A stretch of DNA of 64,000 bases, from NCBI RefSeq assembly GCF_040807025.1, contig NC_090944.1, forward strand, positions 117,878,738 to 117,942,737, written 5' to 3'. The translations under genes and the position numbers were made by a program. This stretch comes from Struthio camelus. Taxonomy: Eukaryota; Chordata; Aves; Struthioniformes; Struthionidae. The notes below the pieces were generated by a model. It did not search any database, was not told the origin of the DNA, and saw only the letters and a list, made by a program, of their open reading frames with translations. Shown piece after piece: positions 1 through 11,202 of this stretch; within the stretch, counting starts at the first letter, position 1, and each line of letters begins with the position of its first letter.

Positions 1-89
1 CACTTGTTGTCAGAGTGGCCCACGATGGCTACGTCTTCGACGTTCCTGTCCTTCAGGATGCAGTTAATGTAGTTCTTCCAGTCCCCCAT
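1..89 (-). CDS. Profilin, profilin-3-like (5' end only, cut by window edge)
   Basis: Reading the minus strand from the ATG at 89-87 gives 29 uninterrupted codons before the window ends. They begin MGDWKNYIN and continue to [10 protein letters not shown]. The Trp in the first helix, the spacing to the AIVGH strand and the following D-N are the N-terminal actin/poly-proline-binding part of the profilin fold. The MGDWK start and VAIVGH-DN wording fit profilin-3 better than profilin-1 or -2, which start MAGW. Profilins bind G-actin, proline-rich ligands and phosphoinositides in the cytoplasm; PFN3 in mammals is testis-biased. Roughly 100 further residues should lie outside the window. The gene points away from MTARC1 with 789 bases between the two start codons. 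A retrogene copy cannot be excluded from 89 bases; family assignment is firm, paralogue assignment is tentative. Confidence 0.75.
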   Translation of the reverse strand, partial: MGDWKNYINCILKDRNVEDVAIVGHSDNK

Positions 90-878
90 CCCGGCCGGGT
101 GGCTCTAAAACACCCAACGCTGAACTTCTCGGTCTTCTGCCTGCTGGGACTCAGCTCTCGGCAAACCGGTCCTAGAAGCTTCAACGTGAGTGTGGGACCG
201 AGGCTCCCAGCAAGCCGGGCCGGCGATCCAGGGGACTCCAGCAGACACGGCTCTGGCTGCGGCCGCCGAGGGGAGGTCAGCGCCCAGGAAGCAGCCGCGG
301 CGAGGGCTGCCGGCCGTCGTCCAGGAGCTCCCCAGCCGCTGCAGCAGCGCATTGTGAGGTCGCGTTCCCCTCACAGCCCGACAGCAGGGCTTCGCCTTGG
401 CGACGGGGGGGCTCGCCGGTCCGGCAGCAGGCAGCCGGCCGGGCATCGGCCAAAGCGCGGGGCCGGACCCGCCGCCCCGGCCTCAGGCGCGGGGGTTACC
501 CGCCGCCAGGCCGGCTGCGTAGCTTGGTCCACCTCACAGCTCTCCTCACTTTTGCTCTTGGTTGACCCACTGTTTGGTTTACTGATCTCTCTCTACCCCG
601 TTCGCTCCTTTCTTTCCGGAAGGTCGCTTTACAAAAACAACCTAAAGATTTAAAAACAAAACAAACAAAAAAACCAGAAAGGCATTTGCTGCCTGTGAGT
701 TTGTGCAGGCTGGGAAGGGACAGCTGACGGCCTGCCCTCGCCCCCCCCCCGTGACCCCCCCGCCGCCGTCACCACACGCTTTCCCCTGCCCCGAAGGTCT
801 CGGCGCTGGGCGGCCCCGCGTCCCGCCCCCGGCCCGGCCCCTGCAGGCGCCGCGCCGCCGCCGCCCGGCCCAGTCGCC
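90..878. promoter_or_regulatory. CpG-rich bidirectional promoter between the profilin gene and MTARC1
   Basis: Most of this interval (about 180-520 and 720-878) is GC-rich with frequent CpG. It separates two divergent start codons and has no TATA box I can recognise. A palindromic ETS-type site, TTCCGGAAGG, lies at 614-623; ETS/GABP sites are common in bidirectional housekeeping promoters. A short A-rich tract (about 650-678) and C-rich runs (743-760) precede the MTARC1 start. Long reading frames here on both strands are GC-rich shadows, not genes. Transcription start sites cannot be placed from sequence alone. Confidence 0.6.
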
Positions 879-1159
879 ATGAGCGAGGCCATGGGCGCGC
901 TGAGCGGCGGCCTGGCGGCGGTGGCGGCCCGACCCGGCTGGCTGTGGGCGGCGGCGGCGGCGGCGGCGCTGGGCGCCCTGTTGGGGGCCTGGCGCTGGGG
1001 CGGCGGGCGGCGGCGGCGGCGGCGGCGGCTCGGGCGGCTGGAGCGGGCGGGGACGGTGTCGGGCCTCTTCGTGTACCCGGTGAAGTCGTGCCGCGGGGTG
1101 GCGGTGCCGCGGGCGGAGGTGACGCCGATGGGGCTGCGCAGCGGCGAGCTGCGGGACAG
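879..1159 (+). CDS. MTARC1: MTARC1 coding exon 1: membrane anchor and YPVKSC strand
   Basis: This exon encodes residues 1-93 plus two bases of codon 94. An Ala-rich membrane helix is encoded by a run of GCG triplets, and the following poly-Arg by a run of CGG triplets, so both tracts could vary in length. The conserved YPVKSC and MGLRSG motifs come next. It ends GACAG before a GTAGCG donor, and intron 1 (276 bases) opens with another GCG/CGG run. Confidence 0.92.
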
Positions 1160-4100
1160 GTAGCGGCGGCGGCGGCGGCGGCGGCCTCAGAAACGCGGGG
1201 CTGGTAGCGGCGGCTCCGCCTGGCTCTCTGCTCCCCCCCCCCAACCCCGAGTCGGAAGACAAACGTGTATTAAATAAGGGCCAAAACCGGGAGGAAAATG
1301 GGATTTATTCGAAAGGCAAATACCCGCGAGGCAGGCGGTGTCGGCGGGCGCTGCGCGCACCTGCCGCGTAACCGCCGCCCGGCCCGGCCCGGCCCGACCG
1401 GCCCCGCCGCTCTCTCCCCTTCCTGCCGCCCGCAGGTTCTGGCTTGTGACCAAGGAGGATGGACACATGGTTACAGCTCGGCAGGAGCCGCGGCTCGTCC
1501 TGGTCTCCATCGGCTGCGAAAACGGCTGCTTGACCTTAAATGCCCCAGAAATGGAGAAGCTGTGTGTCCCTGTGCACGTCTCCAGGAAAAATCCGGTGCT
1601 GAACTGCAGGTACCGAAGTGGAGGGGTTGGTCGCCCCCCCCCCCCCCCCCCCCCCCAGTGCTTTACGAGCTTTACGAGCTCCGTTTTACAGGACTTTATG
1701 GTGTTTAGCGTTTTCTGCAGCAAAGATCGGAGGGTGAAACTCCCCGTTAGGTGTCATGCAAGAGGTCAGGATTGATTATAATAACGTAAGGTCTAGTTTC
1801 AGTCTGTCCGATTCTGCTGAAAGCAAACCTTAGGAAAAAGTAAGAGTGTTCAAAGATCATATACGATATACCTGCCAAATGAACTGTGATCGACCGTCTT
1901 CCTACAATGGCACGTCTGCTCAGTTGTGTGTACTTTCTGTTTTCTCATTTTGGCTTGGGTGAGCAGCTGCATGTGAAAATCTCGGTCGTGCATGCTGTGT
2001 TTCTTGGTCACCACGAATAAATGCAGCAACATTTTTGGATGCACACTGGCCGTGTGGTATTGGTGAGACATCAGGGCCTAGATTCCCACACCCCTGACTG
2101 TAGACACTTACCTGAGGTGCCCAAATTAGTAGCCTGGTTGCTTGAAGCTCCTCTGTGGTCTTCGGAGAGAGACGGGCATTTCCAGAGAGCAAGTCATTCC
2201 CTGTAGGCCCCTCGTTGTATCTTGAGGGGACTTGAGGTGAACAGGTTACAAACGTAGACATCTCGGATGTGTGCCTAGAATTACGTTGGATGAATTCAGG
2301 CGTAGTTATTTTATCGATGTATTGAAATCCCTGCTGAAACGTGGCCAAGGGGAAACACAAAACGTCTTTCCCTGTTAAAATGCCAGTTATACAAAAGACT
2401 ATTCAGTAACTGTAAATGGTATTAGCCCATACAAGCATGCTGCTAAGCGTTTTTTTCCTTTGGATAGCAAAACAGGTTACTGTACCAGCTGCTATAATTA
2501 AAGCTAACAGAGTGCTTGCAGGGAACCGCATTCGTTAGCTTTTAGAACACGTCTGTTGCTGTGGAAACCACTGCTTACCATAGCTCAGGGTCTTTACTGA
2601 CACAAGGCAGGTGCAAGCTCCAAAATGCTAGCATTTCTCATGGCGGAAGAGGACAATTTGTAAAAGTCTGTCTGGAATAGGTATACATTAGCCAATGATA
2701 CGTACAGTTCCAAAGCATGCACTGTGTTTGATATGTTATTTTTCTAAAGTTCACTGTGCAATTAGAAAAAGATTTAAATAGACTAAATGCATTTCAGTAA
2801 TGAAAAATTATGTTAGGCTTTTGAATTTATGGGTCTCAGTGCTTTGCTTTTCTCCTGGTTGTTCTTCCTTTGCCGTAATAAACTATTGCCCGCTCTGGCC
2901 TTAAAACTGCTAGATGTAGGAAATGCAAATAAGCAAAGTTAGGTATGTGTAAATGAACTTTGAAAGTTGCCAAGTTGTCTGGTATGTACATGCTGTCATA
3001 GGATGTAGAATTAGTAATGCCCATAGTTAAAAGTTGCCTCGTACTTTCCAGGTTGAGACCTGAGTTTTGTGTGACTGCTGATTTACAGGTGTGGCGCTAA
3101 GAATTTCGCATGGCCCTGGGAGCTCTCTGTGGGGCCTGGTGCACAGCTTTCCCAGCTGAGCGGGACACATAGCCTTTTATAGTGACTGGGGTGCACAAGC
3201 ACACAACTAAACCCATGGTGTACCTGAAACGCCCGTGTGTGCGTGAAGCAAGTAGTGAAGTAAATGAATCTTTCTGGCAGCAGTAGCCCGCTACTAGCCG
3301 TGATTCCCGGGAGCCCCTTGGCCTGTCCAGTACGTGAGGAGGACGAGCCTGTGACATGCTCGGAGGGAGGGGAGCAGGCCACCGGGTAGAGATTGCTGCC
3401 AGCACCCCAGTAATTCATTCATCTCTGCCTCATATGAGTAGAAGAGAGCCTCTAGGAGCTGGGCACAGGCTAGATGAACTGCTTGGACGTTTATATGCTT
3501 TAAGCTGTGCAGTGTATGATTACAGAGGTAGAGGAAACTGCAGGGCAGTTTTGGGTGAAAATCGGTGCTTTGAAGACAGTAATAAAACTGTTAATCGCTG
3601 CTGTTAAGGTTTATTGGAAAGCGAGTGGAGGTTTATTTTTCCTGCCAGAAAATTGTTACTTGCATAAACTTGTTTATTTTCTGCTGCCGGAGGCTTTTTA
3701 TGCCCCATGGACTTTGCTTCCATTATAAATCTTTAACCTCTTTTAGTATATAGGATAGCTCAATCTCTATGTTTTGGCTTTGCTTACTGAGTTAGGTACT
3801 TATCACTAGATCTGACTAGGGTTTTAGGGGAAGTTGACACATGTCCTTCTTTATTGTTGTTGTTTTTAAGTTAGGTTTGTCTGGTGAAAAAACCTTTCAG
3901 ATTTTGGAAAACAGCTGTTTTTTGGAGGAAATCTCTTGTTGAGACCATTGGTCAGATGATTCAGGTTTGCATTGCGCTTTCTGCTCAGTCTTGAGAGCTG
4001 AGAAACTGATTCTCAAGTGGTTTAGACCCAATGTGTGATTTCTGAGGAAGGTGTTAATATCAGATTTTAATGGAAACTGTTTTGTGGCCCCAGCAATAAC

Positions 4101-7100
4101 ATATTTACTGCTGTTTCGTCGTAAGACTATTTATGGCGCATGCAAATCTATTAGTTAATGTCAGAATGTTAGTGGAAACAGTCTTTGGGCAGCAGAGTTT
4201 CAGTCAGCTCCAGCTAAATTTTGGCAGCACTAAAACTTGAGGGAAAGCTTCCTTAATGCTGAGGGATAACATTTAGAAATTTTAATTACAGTAACTATGT
4301 CCATTTTAGCTATCATTCATTTTCTGAAATAAGTTACATTTCAATCACTTTCTGGATAAAGGTCTTTTGGTGTTACAGTCACATACAAGGGCAAGAATAG
4401 GACCTTTATTTTGCTTGAAAGTGAGGCAAACTGATGTGGTTCATTACAGGACCACTGACGTGGCAGTTAGCTCAGTGCACCTAAGCCTATTTCAGGGTTC
4501 ATTCTTTCACCCTGAGGCTGGTTGATGTTGTTTGGCCAAGTCCATACCACTCATCTTCCAAAACAAGATGGCCACAAGGAAATTGCATGCTAGGAATGAT
4601 TCTTATGCTAGAGACCAGCTTCCACTTTGTTATAGTTAGGCAGTTTGTTTAGAGGATCTTACTGCTAGTTTTAAAACAAGCGGTTTGCCTTTGAATAATA
4701 AACATGCTTGGGCCTTCAGCTTTCCAACTAACTTGCTGCTATGCCTTGTGATCCTTCAGGGTGTTTGGAATCGATATCCAAGGCAGGGACTGTGGTGATG
4801 AAGTGGCTAAATGGATTACCACTTTCCTGAATACAGAACCGTATCGACTAGTGCACTTTGAGCCTTCCATGGTGCCAAGAAAGTCAAAGGATGTAATAAA
4901 CCTTTTCCGAGCTACGGATGAGGTAAATGAATGTTCTTCCCGGCAGTACGTTTTTGTATCCTTTTTTCCCCCACCCCTGCCCAAACCTGCCTGTTCCGTC
5001 CTCAGTAATGTGCTTGATTTAGCAAGGTTTGTAGTCATGTACTTGAGGAGAATGTTCATGCGCTTTATCTTTGGTGGGACAACTTGCTGCCTGAACTTTG
5101 CTTTAAGTCTGCTCTAAGCTATTGATCATCCACAGCTAAAGAGTATTATGCTGACATTTTAAGAGGAGTTGTTATATTGAAGAATTATATGGAATCCCTT
5201 TTTGCCTCAGTGAATAGAAGAAAGCTATCTTTTTAAAGATATTTTGCTGGTATAATCCGTGTTGTGCAGAAAACCTTCATTCTCTCTCCCTTGTTAGGTC
5301 TAGCAGTATTGTGGTATGAGTCGTCTTACCTCATATTTTGTATAAAGGGATGGTGCTAAACTCAGTTCTCTGTAGTCACAGGCCTAGGAATTACCATCCA
5401 AAGAGACTGCAGAGTTTTCATCTCTTTCCTCCTGTGAGGAGAAGCTGGAAGACAGGGTATTAGATACAGATTTGCAGTCAGAGAAAGGAGATGTTGTGCT
5501 CAGTCAGTTCGTTTCCTAGATGTCCTCGTATCACTGGAGCCACTGATGCTCCTCTCTTTGTCTGAATAAAACTCCCATGTAGAGATGGTTTGAACTGAGC
5601 CTGATGAGTGTAAGCTTTTTAAGCAAATGCAAGTTGCAACTACCTTACCCTACTGTTGTGATGTTATTTTTTATAGAACAGTAGTGGTTTGCTTGTTGCA
5701 CGAACGAAAGGAAGTGTATGCAATTCTGGACCTTTATACATGAGCATTTATCATGTAAGGGTGCTGAGACCAGTGGAGAAGACAACAGGTTTCAGGAAAT
5801 GAGGTGGCCGATTGGGAGGGATCATGTTCAGGAGTCCTAGCATGAACAGAGGGCAACTGTTTTTGTAGCTATTTCAACACTCATTTTCTTGTGGTTGGAG
5901 GAGAAAAAGGCATAGTTAAGATAGAGTATGCATGAGGGGAAAAGGATAATATAGGAGAAAAAACAGGAGGGGGGCTTTCAGTGTATACTAACTTTTATGC
6001 CAAAATTCTTACCACAATTTCCTGCTTTTTCAGTGTAACTGACATAGGTAGGATTTTTCTTTTAATCCTGTTCATTGGCCTTATTTGCCCAAATGGCAAC
6101 CATTTTTGCCTCTAAACAAACTTAGAGCAATGAATGGACAGTTGCAATTTAATATGGTTCTTCTGTATGTAGAACTCTCTCTCTGTGATGAGATAGATTC
6201 AGTGATAAGATGATTCAGTATACTGTGGTAAGATAGGTTCGGTACATAGAAAAATCCAATTAGTTGATTAGAGTCAACCAGGTAAGTTCAGCAAGTCCAT
6301 AAACTTCTTAGTGTCTTTCATAACTTTCCATAACGTGTTTTACTGACGTACTTTGCTCTATCTGTAACACCTAGAGTTAATGTCTGGAACATGCGTCCTA
6401 TATAGTGTGTGTTTATTGTATTGTTTAATTTTACAGGCTGAGCAAATAAAACTTAGAGTGGTTATTGAAATAGGAAAGGGCATGTAATTTCATTTCTTAA
6501 CATATTTCCAGTGAATTAAAACCTAACTGTAGCAGCATAAGACCGCCAGGCTACTACATGGCCATTGGTTCCAACGTACCGATTTTTTTGCCATTCAACA
6601 TTTCTGCAAACTCTGCTTCCATGGTCTTGCAGCAGCCAAAGGATTTTTTTGTGTTTATTTACCTAGGTTGCCTACCCTGACTGTAGCCCACTCTTGATCC
6701 TCACAGAAGCTTCAGTGGAAGATCTAAACACCAGAATGGAGAAGAAAATTAAGATGGAGAATTTCAGGCCAAATATTCTTGTTACAGGTTGCGGTGCTTA
6801 TGCAGAGGTAAAATAACTCTTAAATGTCTTTTTGGAGGCTTGGATATGGTTTTTGTAACTCCGTTTCCTTGGGGGATGGTATCTACAAGGATGAGGAAAG
6901 CTGCTGCTCTGTGATTCACAGCTGACCTCCAGACAGATGCGGCTTCATCTCACTTGAATGTACGTGAAACACTGAGGGAGGTGACAAGTCTGTGAATACT
7001 TACTTAGCTTAGTGAAGGACAGAGTAAGTATATTTAAGTGACAGGTACAACTGAATGCTTATCTTTAAGTGTAAAGTAAGAAAAGTTATGCTTACTATAA

Positions 7101-8491
7101 TGCATCAAATTAATGATACAGATGAACAATTTATAAATTGTCAGTGTGATGTTTTGTAATGGCTGTCACGAGTAAAAACTCACCCTTGTAATACTGCAGT
7201 ACCATAACTGCGTCTCTGACAATATCCTGGTAGTGCAAAAAGCACTATATCTATGAAGGTAACTGGTGGTGCTGATGGCTTCTGGGTGTTTTGATGCCAT
7301 GTGTCCGTTCTGACAAAGAATTAGCTCTGCAGTTAATGTGATTACTGGTGTGTCCTGAATTGGCTGAATATAATGACAATAGGTTTTTTATTAAAATAAT
7401 CCCCTACTGTAATTGCACTTTCCTTGAAAGATGCGCGAAAGGTGATTGTCCAGAATGATACTGCTTCTTCTGAGAATGACTGTGCTTAGGACCAGCTCCT
7501 GGAAAAATGGTTACATGTGGATATGTCTAATCTGTGCATAATGTTTTCCTTCCCTCAGGACTCCTGGGAGGATATTCTTATTGGTGATGTGGAGATGAAA
7601 GGGACAGTGGCTTGTGCCAGGTAAACATTTGGGTTTCCTATTAAATACATACACACACGTATGTACGTACGTGTGTGTATATACATACACACACACATAT
7701 ATCTATGTATGTATACATACCACTGTTATTGACTTGGAACTGTCTGTCATTGCAGGTGTATTTTAACAACTGTTAACCCAGACACTGGGGTCCTAGATCG
7801 GAAGGAGCCGCTGGAAACGTTGAAAAGGTTGTAAAAATACCAGTGCTTCTCAAGGCTTGGGGGTGGGTGTAGGCTAGATCCCAACAGACATTAGGCAGGA
7901 GTTACATGAGTGAAGTGTGTGTTGGACACGAAAATGCAGTATAAAGCTCTGTCTCTGTGTATATAGGCTTCAGTTCTACTTTTTGCATTTCCATATGGTA
8001 AGAACACTCAGGAAGTTCTCTCTTCTTTGCAAACTTTACCGTCTCTTACCATCTCTGCCTGTGTGAATGCCTGCGGAAATAGATATCTAAGGTATATAAG
8101 GGTCTGCATTTGCACCTTTGGCATGTCTTTTTATGATAGTTTTTGTGTGTGTGTGTGAATACACAGATGTGTGAATACACTCAGTTTTCTCTCTGTTTGA
8201 ACTGCTTAGTTCTCTTAATTATTATATTTATTTAGTTAATTTTAATCTACTAACTTGACCAAAACAGGGCATTGCTGTTCATGCGCCCTCTCTCTGTCAT
8301 CACTGATACCTTGATATTTAGAATTTGCTACCACCGATTCTTAAGAAGTGTTCTCTCTCTGCAGTTATCGCTTATGTGATCCGTCTGAGCGACATATATA
8401 CAAATCCAGCCCTCTCTTTGGAAAGTATTTTGCCGTTGACAAAACTGGAACAATTCAAGTTGGAGACCCTGTGTACAAGATAGTCGAGTAA
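879..8491 (+). CDS. MTARC1: Mitochondrial amidoxime-reducing component 1 (MOSC domain molybdoenzyme), 7 coding exons
   Basis: Joined coding exons are 879-1159, 1436-1609, 4760-4922, 6667-6807, 7559-7620, 7756-7827 and 8365-8491. All have GT-AG borders and phases agree, giving 1020 bases and 339 residues (human MTARC1 is 337). The protein is a molybdenum-cofactor enzyme of the mitochondrial outer membrane that, with CYB5B and NADH-cytochrome b5 reductase, reduces N-hydroxylated compounds. An N-terminal membrane helix (about 21-40) is followed by a seven-Arg run (44-50). The MOSC N-terminal barrel starts near 58 with YPVKSC at 66-71, and the MOSC domain follows. The putative Mo-ligand Cys is residue 275 in ARCILTT, equivalent to human Cys273. 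Translation could instead start at the ATG at 891 (residue 5), which has the stronger Kozak context and aligns with the human start. Birds may carry one gene equivalent to mammalian MTARC1 and MTARC2, so the numeral is by synteny. Confidence 0.95.
1436..1609 (+). CDS. MTARC1: MTARC1 coding exon 2: FWLV and [11 protein letters not shown] core
   Basis: A CCCGCAG acceptor leads into RFWLV, then the near-invariant [12 protein letters not shown] stretch of the MOSC N-terminal barrel. It ends CTGCAG before GTACCG, with codon 152 (Arg) split. The variable middle (about residues 120-145) differs most from mammals, as expected for this part of the family. Confidence 0.94.
1610..4759 (+). other. MTARC1 intron 2
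   Basis: This 3.15 kb intron has GT-AG borders and no coding signal beyond chance frames. It contains a run of 23 C at 1634-1656 and, just after it, a twice-repeated ACGAGCTTT unit (1658-1681). I see no clear transposable element. Confidence 0.8.
1634..1656. repeat. C23 homopolymer in MTARC1 intron 2
   Basis: Twenty-three consecutive C lie 24 bases after the exon 2 donor. It is likely length-variable and prone to sequencing or assembly error. Confidence 0.9.
4760..4922 (+). CDS. MTARC1: MTARC1 coding exon 3: GRDCG and YRLVHFEP
   Basis: The acceptor is CTTCAG at 4754-4759. The exon completes Arg152 and encodes [19 protein letters not shown], then PYRLVHFEP and an LFRATDE end. It closes on a whole codon before GTAAAT. 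In my alignment the residue facing the human A165T polymorphic position is Val within DEVAKW; this rests on remembered human numbering. Confidence 0.93.
4923..6666 (+). other. MTARC1 intron 3
   Basis: This 1.74 kb intron is AT-leaning noncoding sequence. I see nothing recognisable apart from a standard polypyrimidine tract before its acceptor. Confidence 0.75.
6667..6807 (+). CDS. MTARC1: MTARC1 coding exon 4: linker into the MOSC domain
   Basis: The acceptor is TTACCTAG. It encodes [20 protein letters not shown], a Lys-rich helix, then [11 protein letters not shown] and YAE, which match the FRPN(I)V-SG segment of the MOSC domain around the cofactor. It is 47 whole codons, phase 0 at both ends. 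Confidence 0.94.
6808..7558 (+). other. MTARC1 intron 4
   Basis: This 751-base intron is AT-rich with a normal TTTTCCTTCCCTCAG acceptor. No element was recognised. Confidence 0.75.
7559..7620 (+). CDS. MTARC1: MTARC1 coding exon 5: [11 protein letters not shown]
   Basis: This 62-base exon follows a CTTCCCTCAG acceptor. It encodes [20 protein letters not shown] and ends with the first two bases of Arg274, immediately before the catalytic cysteine codon in the next exon. Confidence 0.93.
7646..7720. repeat. Compound CA/TA/TACG microsatellite in MTARC1 intron 5
   Basis: Alternating purine-pyrimidine sequence of ACACAC, GTACGTAC, GTGTGT and TATATA blocks fills most of the 135-base intron 5 and comes within about 35 bases of the exon 6 acceptor. 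It is likely polymorphic and may adopt Z-DNA. Confidence 0.85.
7756..7827 (+). CDS. MTARC1: MTARC1 coding exon 6: Mo-ligand cysteine and DPDTG-type loop
   Basis: The acceptor is CATTGCAG. The first full codon, TGT at 7757-7759, is the putative Mo-ligand Cys275, followed by [11 protein letters not shown] and RKEPLETLK. The donor is AAAAG/GTTGTA, a slightly unusual start to an intron. The phase-2 end would allow splicing either to exon 7 or, in frame, to the candidate exon at 11203. Confidence 0.93.
7828..8364 (+). other. MTARC1 intron 6
   Basis: This 537-base intron holds a short GT repeat near 8144-8157 and otherwise unremarkable AT-rich sequence ending in a CT-rich acceptor. Confidence 0.75.
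8365..8491 (+). CDS. MTARC1: MTARC1 coding exon 7: C-terminus
   Basis: A CTCTCTCTGCAG acceptor leads into [20 protein letters not shown], a [10 protein letters not shown] end and the TAA at 8489-8491. These match the C-terminal strands of the mammalian protein nearly residue for residue, including the GDPVY close. Confidence 0.95.
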
Positions 8492-10830
8492 AGGAAGATA
8501 GATTTTGATCAGAAGATGCCTTTTCTCATATTGTTTTCCCATGAGCACAGCCACTGACATAACTTTTTCTTACTCCTTGCAATATTTTTTGTGTTGTGTT
8601 CTTTTGAAAGGCACAGGGGGTCTTTGATGAGCCTGTGAAGTACCTAAGTGATTCAGGTCATGTCATCTGCTAGCATGCCTATAGAAACCAAATCTTTAGT
8701 GTTTTTCACAGGCTGTGAAAGAAGAAACTTCAATCCAAAGGCAGAATTTACAGCACTACTGAGAGTGCCACACTTCCTAATTTTTTGTGCCAGGCTCCAT
8801 ATTGGAATCCGAAATTGTATGCAAGGGCTTTGCATCATGTATTAGATATATTCAGTGCCTCTAAAGAACCACAAAAATAGTCACGCTGAGCCTAAGGTAA
8901 ACTTACTGACTTTGGAGCTGCATTACTAGTACCCAGGGAGTGCTGAAGGCAAGGCTTTGTCTTAAATTCCGCCCTTCTTCGGTCTTAAGCAGCTTACTCT
9001 ATTTCTGAATGTATTTTCCTTCAGTGTTTCTTAACCTGCAGTCATTCTCTGAAGACTGTGCGCTGTCTTTCAAGATTGGAGCAGTGTCAGAAGGAGAAGG
9101 GTTGGGAGCTGACTAAATGCTACTCTATTCTACAGGTGTGAATACTGACTAACTACGTAGGTTAATTTATGTCCTCTGTTTGAAAGAGCGTGAATCATCA
9201 TTTCTGTCTCCCCTGAAACATACCCTAACAGCTAGGCTATAGGCTATTTCGAAGTGATGCACTTGCTACCATATCAGTAGAAATTGCTTCAATTTAACTA
9301 AAAGAATTAGATGTTATTTAGACCAGAGACTTTACATACATTGGAGAGAAAAAAGCTATCGGGAATGATCTTATCCCGAGACTCCCCTTGTCCAAACTGA
9401 TGTCCTAGCCACTGTTGTAGAGTGCTGTGTTCGTGCTTAGCTCCTCTTTGGCTCAGTGAATCTCTTTCTATAGAAAGTTGGGCTGCTTCAGCAAGAGGGT
9501 GTTTTTTACCAGAGACACCTGCCTGTACAGAGAGGTAAAGTTTTATGCATCCAGGGAAATCCAAAATTTAGACTTCTGGTGCCAAATAGCAGCTAAGCAG
9601 GGGTTTAAGAAGTTGCAATTTTAGCCTGAACATTTTAACACCCTTACCCTGTACACGCTCAGTTTTCTGTTTTTTGTTTTATCCTAACGGAAATGTCAGC
9701 CGCTTACATGAAACTGATCATCATGTTTTCTGCTGTATGTTATACTGCATAGAACAAGTGTGTGTGGGGGGGGGGTTGATGCAGGGGGGGAGAAACAACT
9801 TGGATGATGGCAATGCTATCTTTTCTTCAACTTTAGCATAATTTTAAAAAACTGTACTCAAAGACAAACGTGAGTCATCTTTCAAGCACTTGGCCACCTG
9901 TAGCGTTGTTATGGACTAGTATGTCTGGGAAGAGTGTTGAATTAGCCAAAGGGAGATTCTGAGTAAGTACGAAGAAGGACGAATCATGGCCCAGTTTGGA
10001 GTTTTGCTGCATGTCCGCAGCTGACGCTGGTAGAGTGAAGAGCCATCCTGCCTTTGAGCACATTCAAATGGATGTACGTGGCAACCATGGAGCAGGCATA
10101 TGGGGAAAGTATTATTTGTTACTTGGCAGTTGCTCCAAATAATAGTATTTTGTTAGTAGAGTGCTCTGTAAGTGTTGAGTTCTCCTGTGACAGACAAGTC
10201 CCCAGCTAGGATGGTATATTGCATGCTTTTCCGTTGTTATTCCCAGTGCAGTGACTAGTGGGAAGAAGTGAGAGAAAAAGTATCTTCTTAAAATGAAAAT
10301 AGTCATGAGATTCACTTAAAAAAGTATATGTTGAAAATCCTTAAAAATATTAGAAGCTGAAACATTGTGGAATTCCTAACATTATTAAGCAGAGACAGCC
10401 TGCTGGCCTTCCAGAGCAGTTAGTTAGGTATGTGTCTCTTAAGTGAAAAAAAATGGAAGGAAAGAGAGCTGAATTCTTGCCCCTAGCAAAGCATAATTCT
10501 CCACTGTTGTCTTAGCACCACGTTAGGAGTTTCGTAACACAAATTCTGTGCAGTATAGTCATGTTGCGCTTTGCTATCATTGACTGGAATAATCTGGGAA
10601 TGCAGCTATTTGTCCAATGGGAAATTTTGCATCTGTGTTCTTGTTATTGAAAGAAAATTACATAGATTTAAACTCTGATTTACCCCTACAAAACCTCCTT
10701 AGAAGAATGTGGCTAGAATCCTAAAATGAGTATGCTTCTGAGTGTAGTGAATTTGACAAATGACATTTAAGTCAATTTTGTGATAAAAGAGGGCCCTTTT
10801 GGGAGCTGCAGAGGGTAACTAATTAATATT

Positions 10831-10880
10831 ACAATATTTTCATATTATCATAATATTTTCATAATATTTTCATATAATTG
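10831..10880. repeat. Short AT-rich tandem repeat (ATATTTTCATA type)
   Basis: About four imperfect copies of an 11-13 base ATATTTTCATA unit are adjacent to each other. Confidence 0.6.
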
Positions 10881-11041
10881 TTGAATGACTGTAACTGCAG
10901 GAATTACATTTGATTTCAGTGAAGCCTTTTAGGAAATTGACTGAAAATATTATCAATCTTATAACACTTTTTATGTATGTGTGCTTAAAGCTGTTAACTG
11001 CATTTTAACTCTGGAAAGAAAAATATTCTTCTATTGAAAAA

Positions 11042-11047
11042 AATAAA
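11042..11047 (+). promoter_or_regulatory. MTARC1: AATAAA, candidate MTARC1 polyadenylation signal
   Basis: A canonical hexamer on the gene strand within an A-rich stretch, followed by CTTCTGTTG and a TTGTAAGGTGT tract that could act as the downstream GU-rich element. Confidence 0.45.
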
Positions 11048-11202
11048 CTTCTGTTGAATCAAAACTCTTGTAAGGTGTAAGATTTCTGGAGCTTCTTTTT
11101 ACTTTGTTCTCCTTTGTGGCATTTAACTTCTGTTGCTGTTTACTGGACCTCATACATAATTAACTGATTTTTTTTTTTTTTTACTCTTACCTCTATGTTC
11201 AG

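Larger units (their letters stand above)
8492..11070 (+). other. MTARC1: Presumed MTARC1 3' untranslated region
   Basis: The first clear canonical poly(A) signal I noted after the stop is AATAAA at 11042-11047, followed by T/G-rich sequence, which would give a 2.55 kb 3' UTR. The interval is AT-rich, has no credible reading frame, and contains G runs at 9765-9789 and a repeated ATATTTTCATA motif at 10831-10880. The UTR length is inference; shorter isoforms using variant signals are possible. Confidence 0.45.

Noticed and set aside
15-653. 212-codon plus-strand frame at the left edge
   Set aside because: It overlaps the profilin start on the other strand and the CpG-rich promoter; composition is Arg/Pro/Gly-rich as expected from GC bias.
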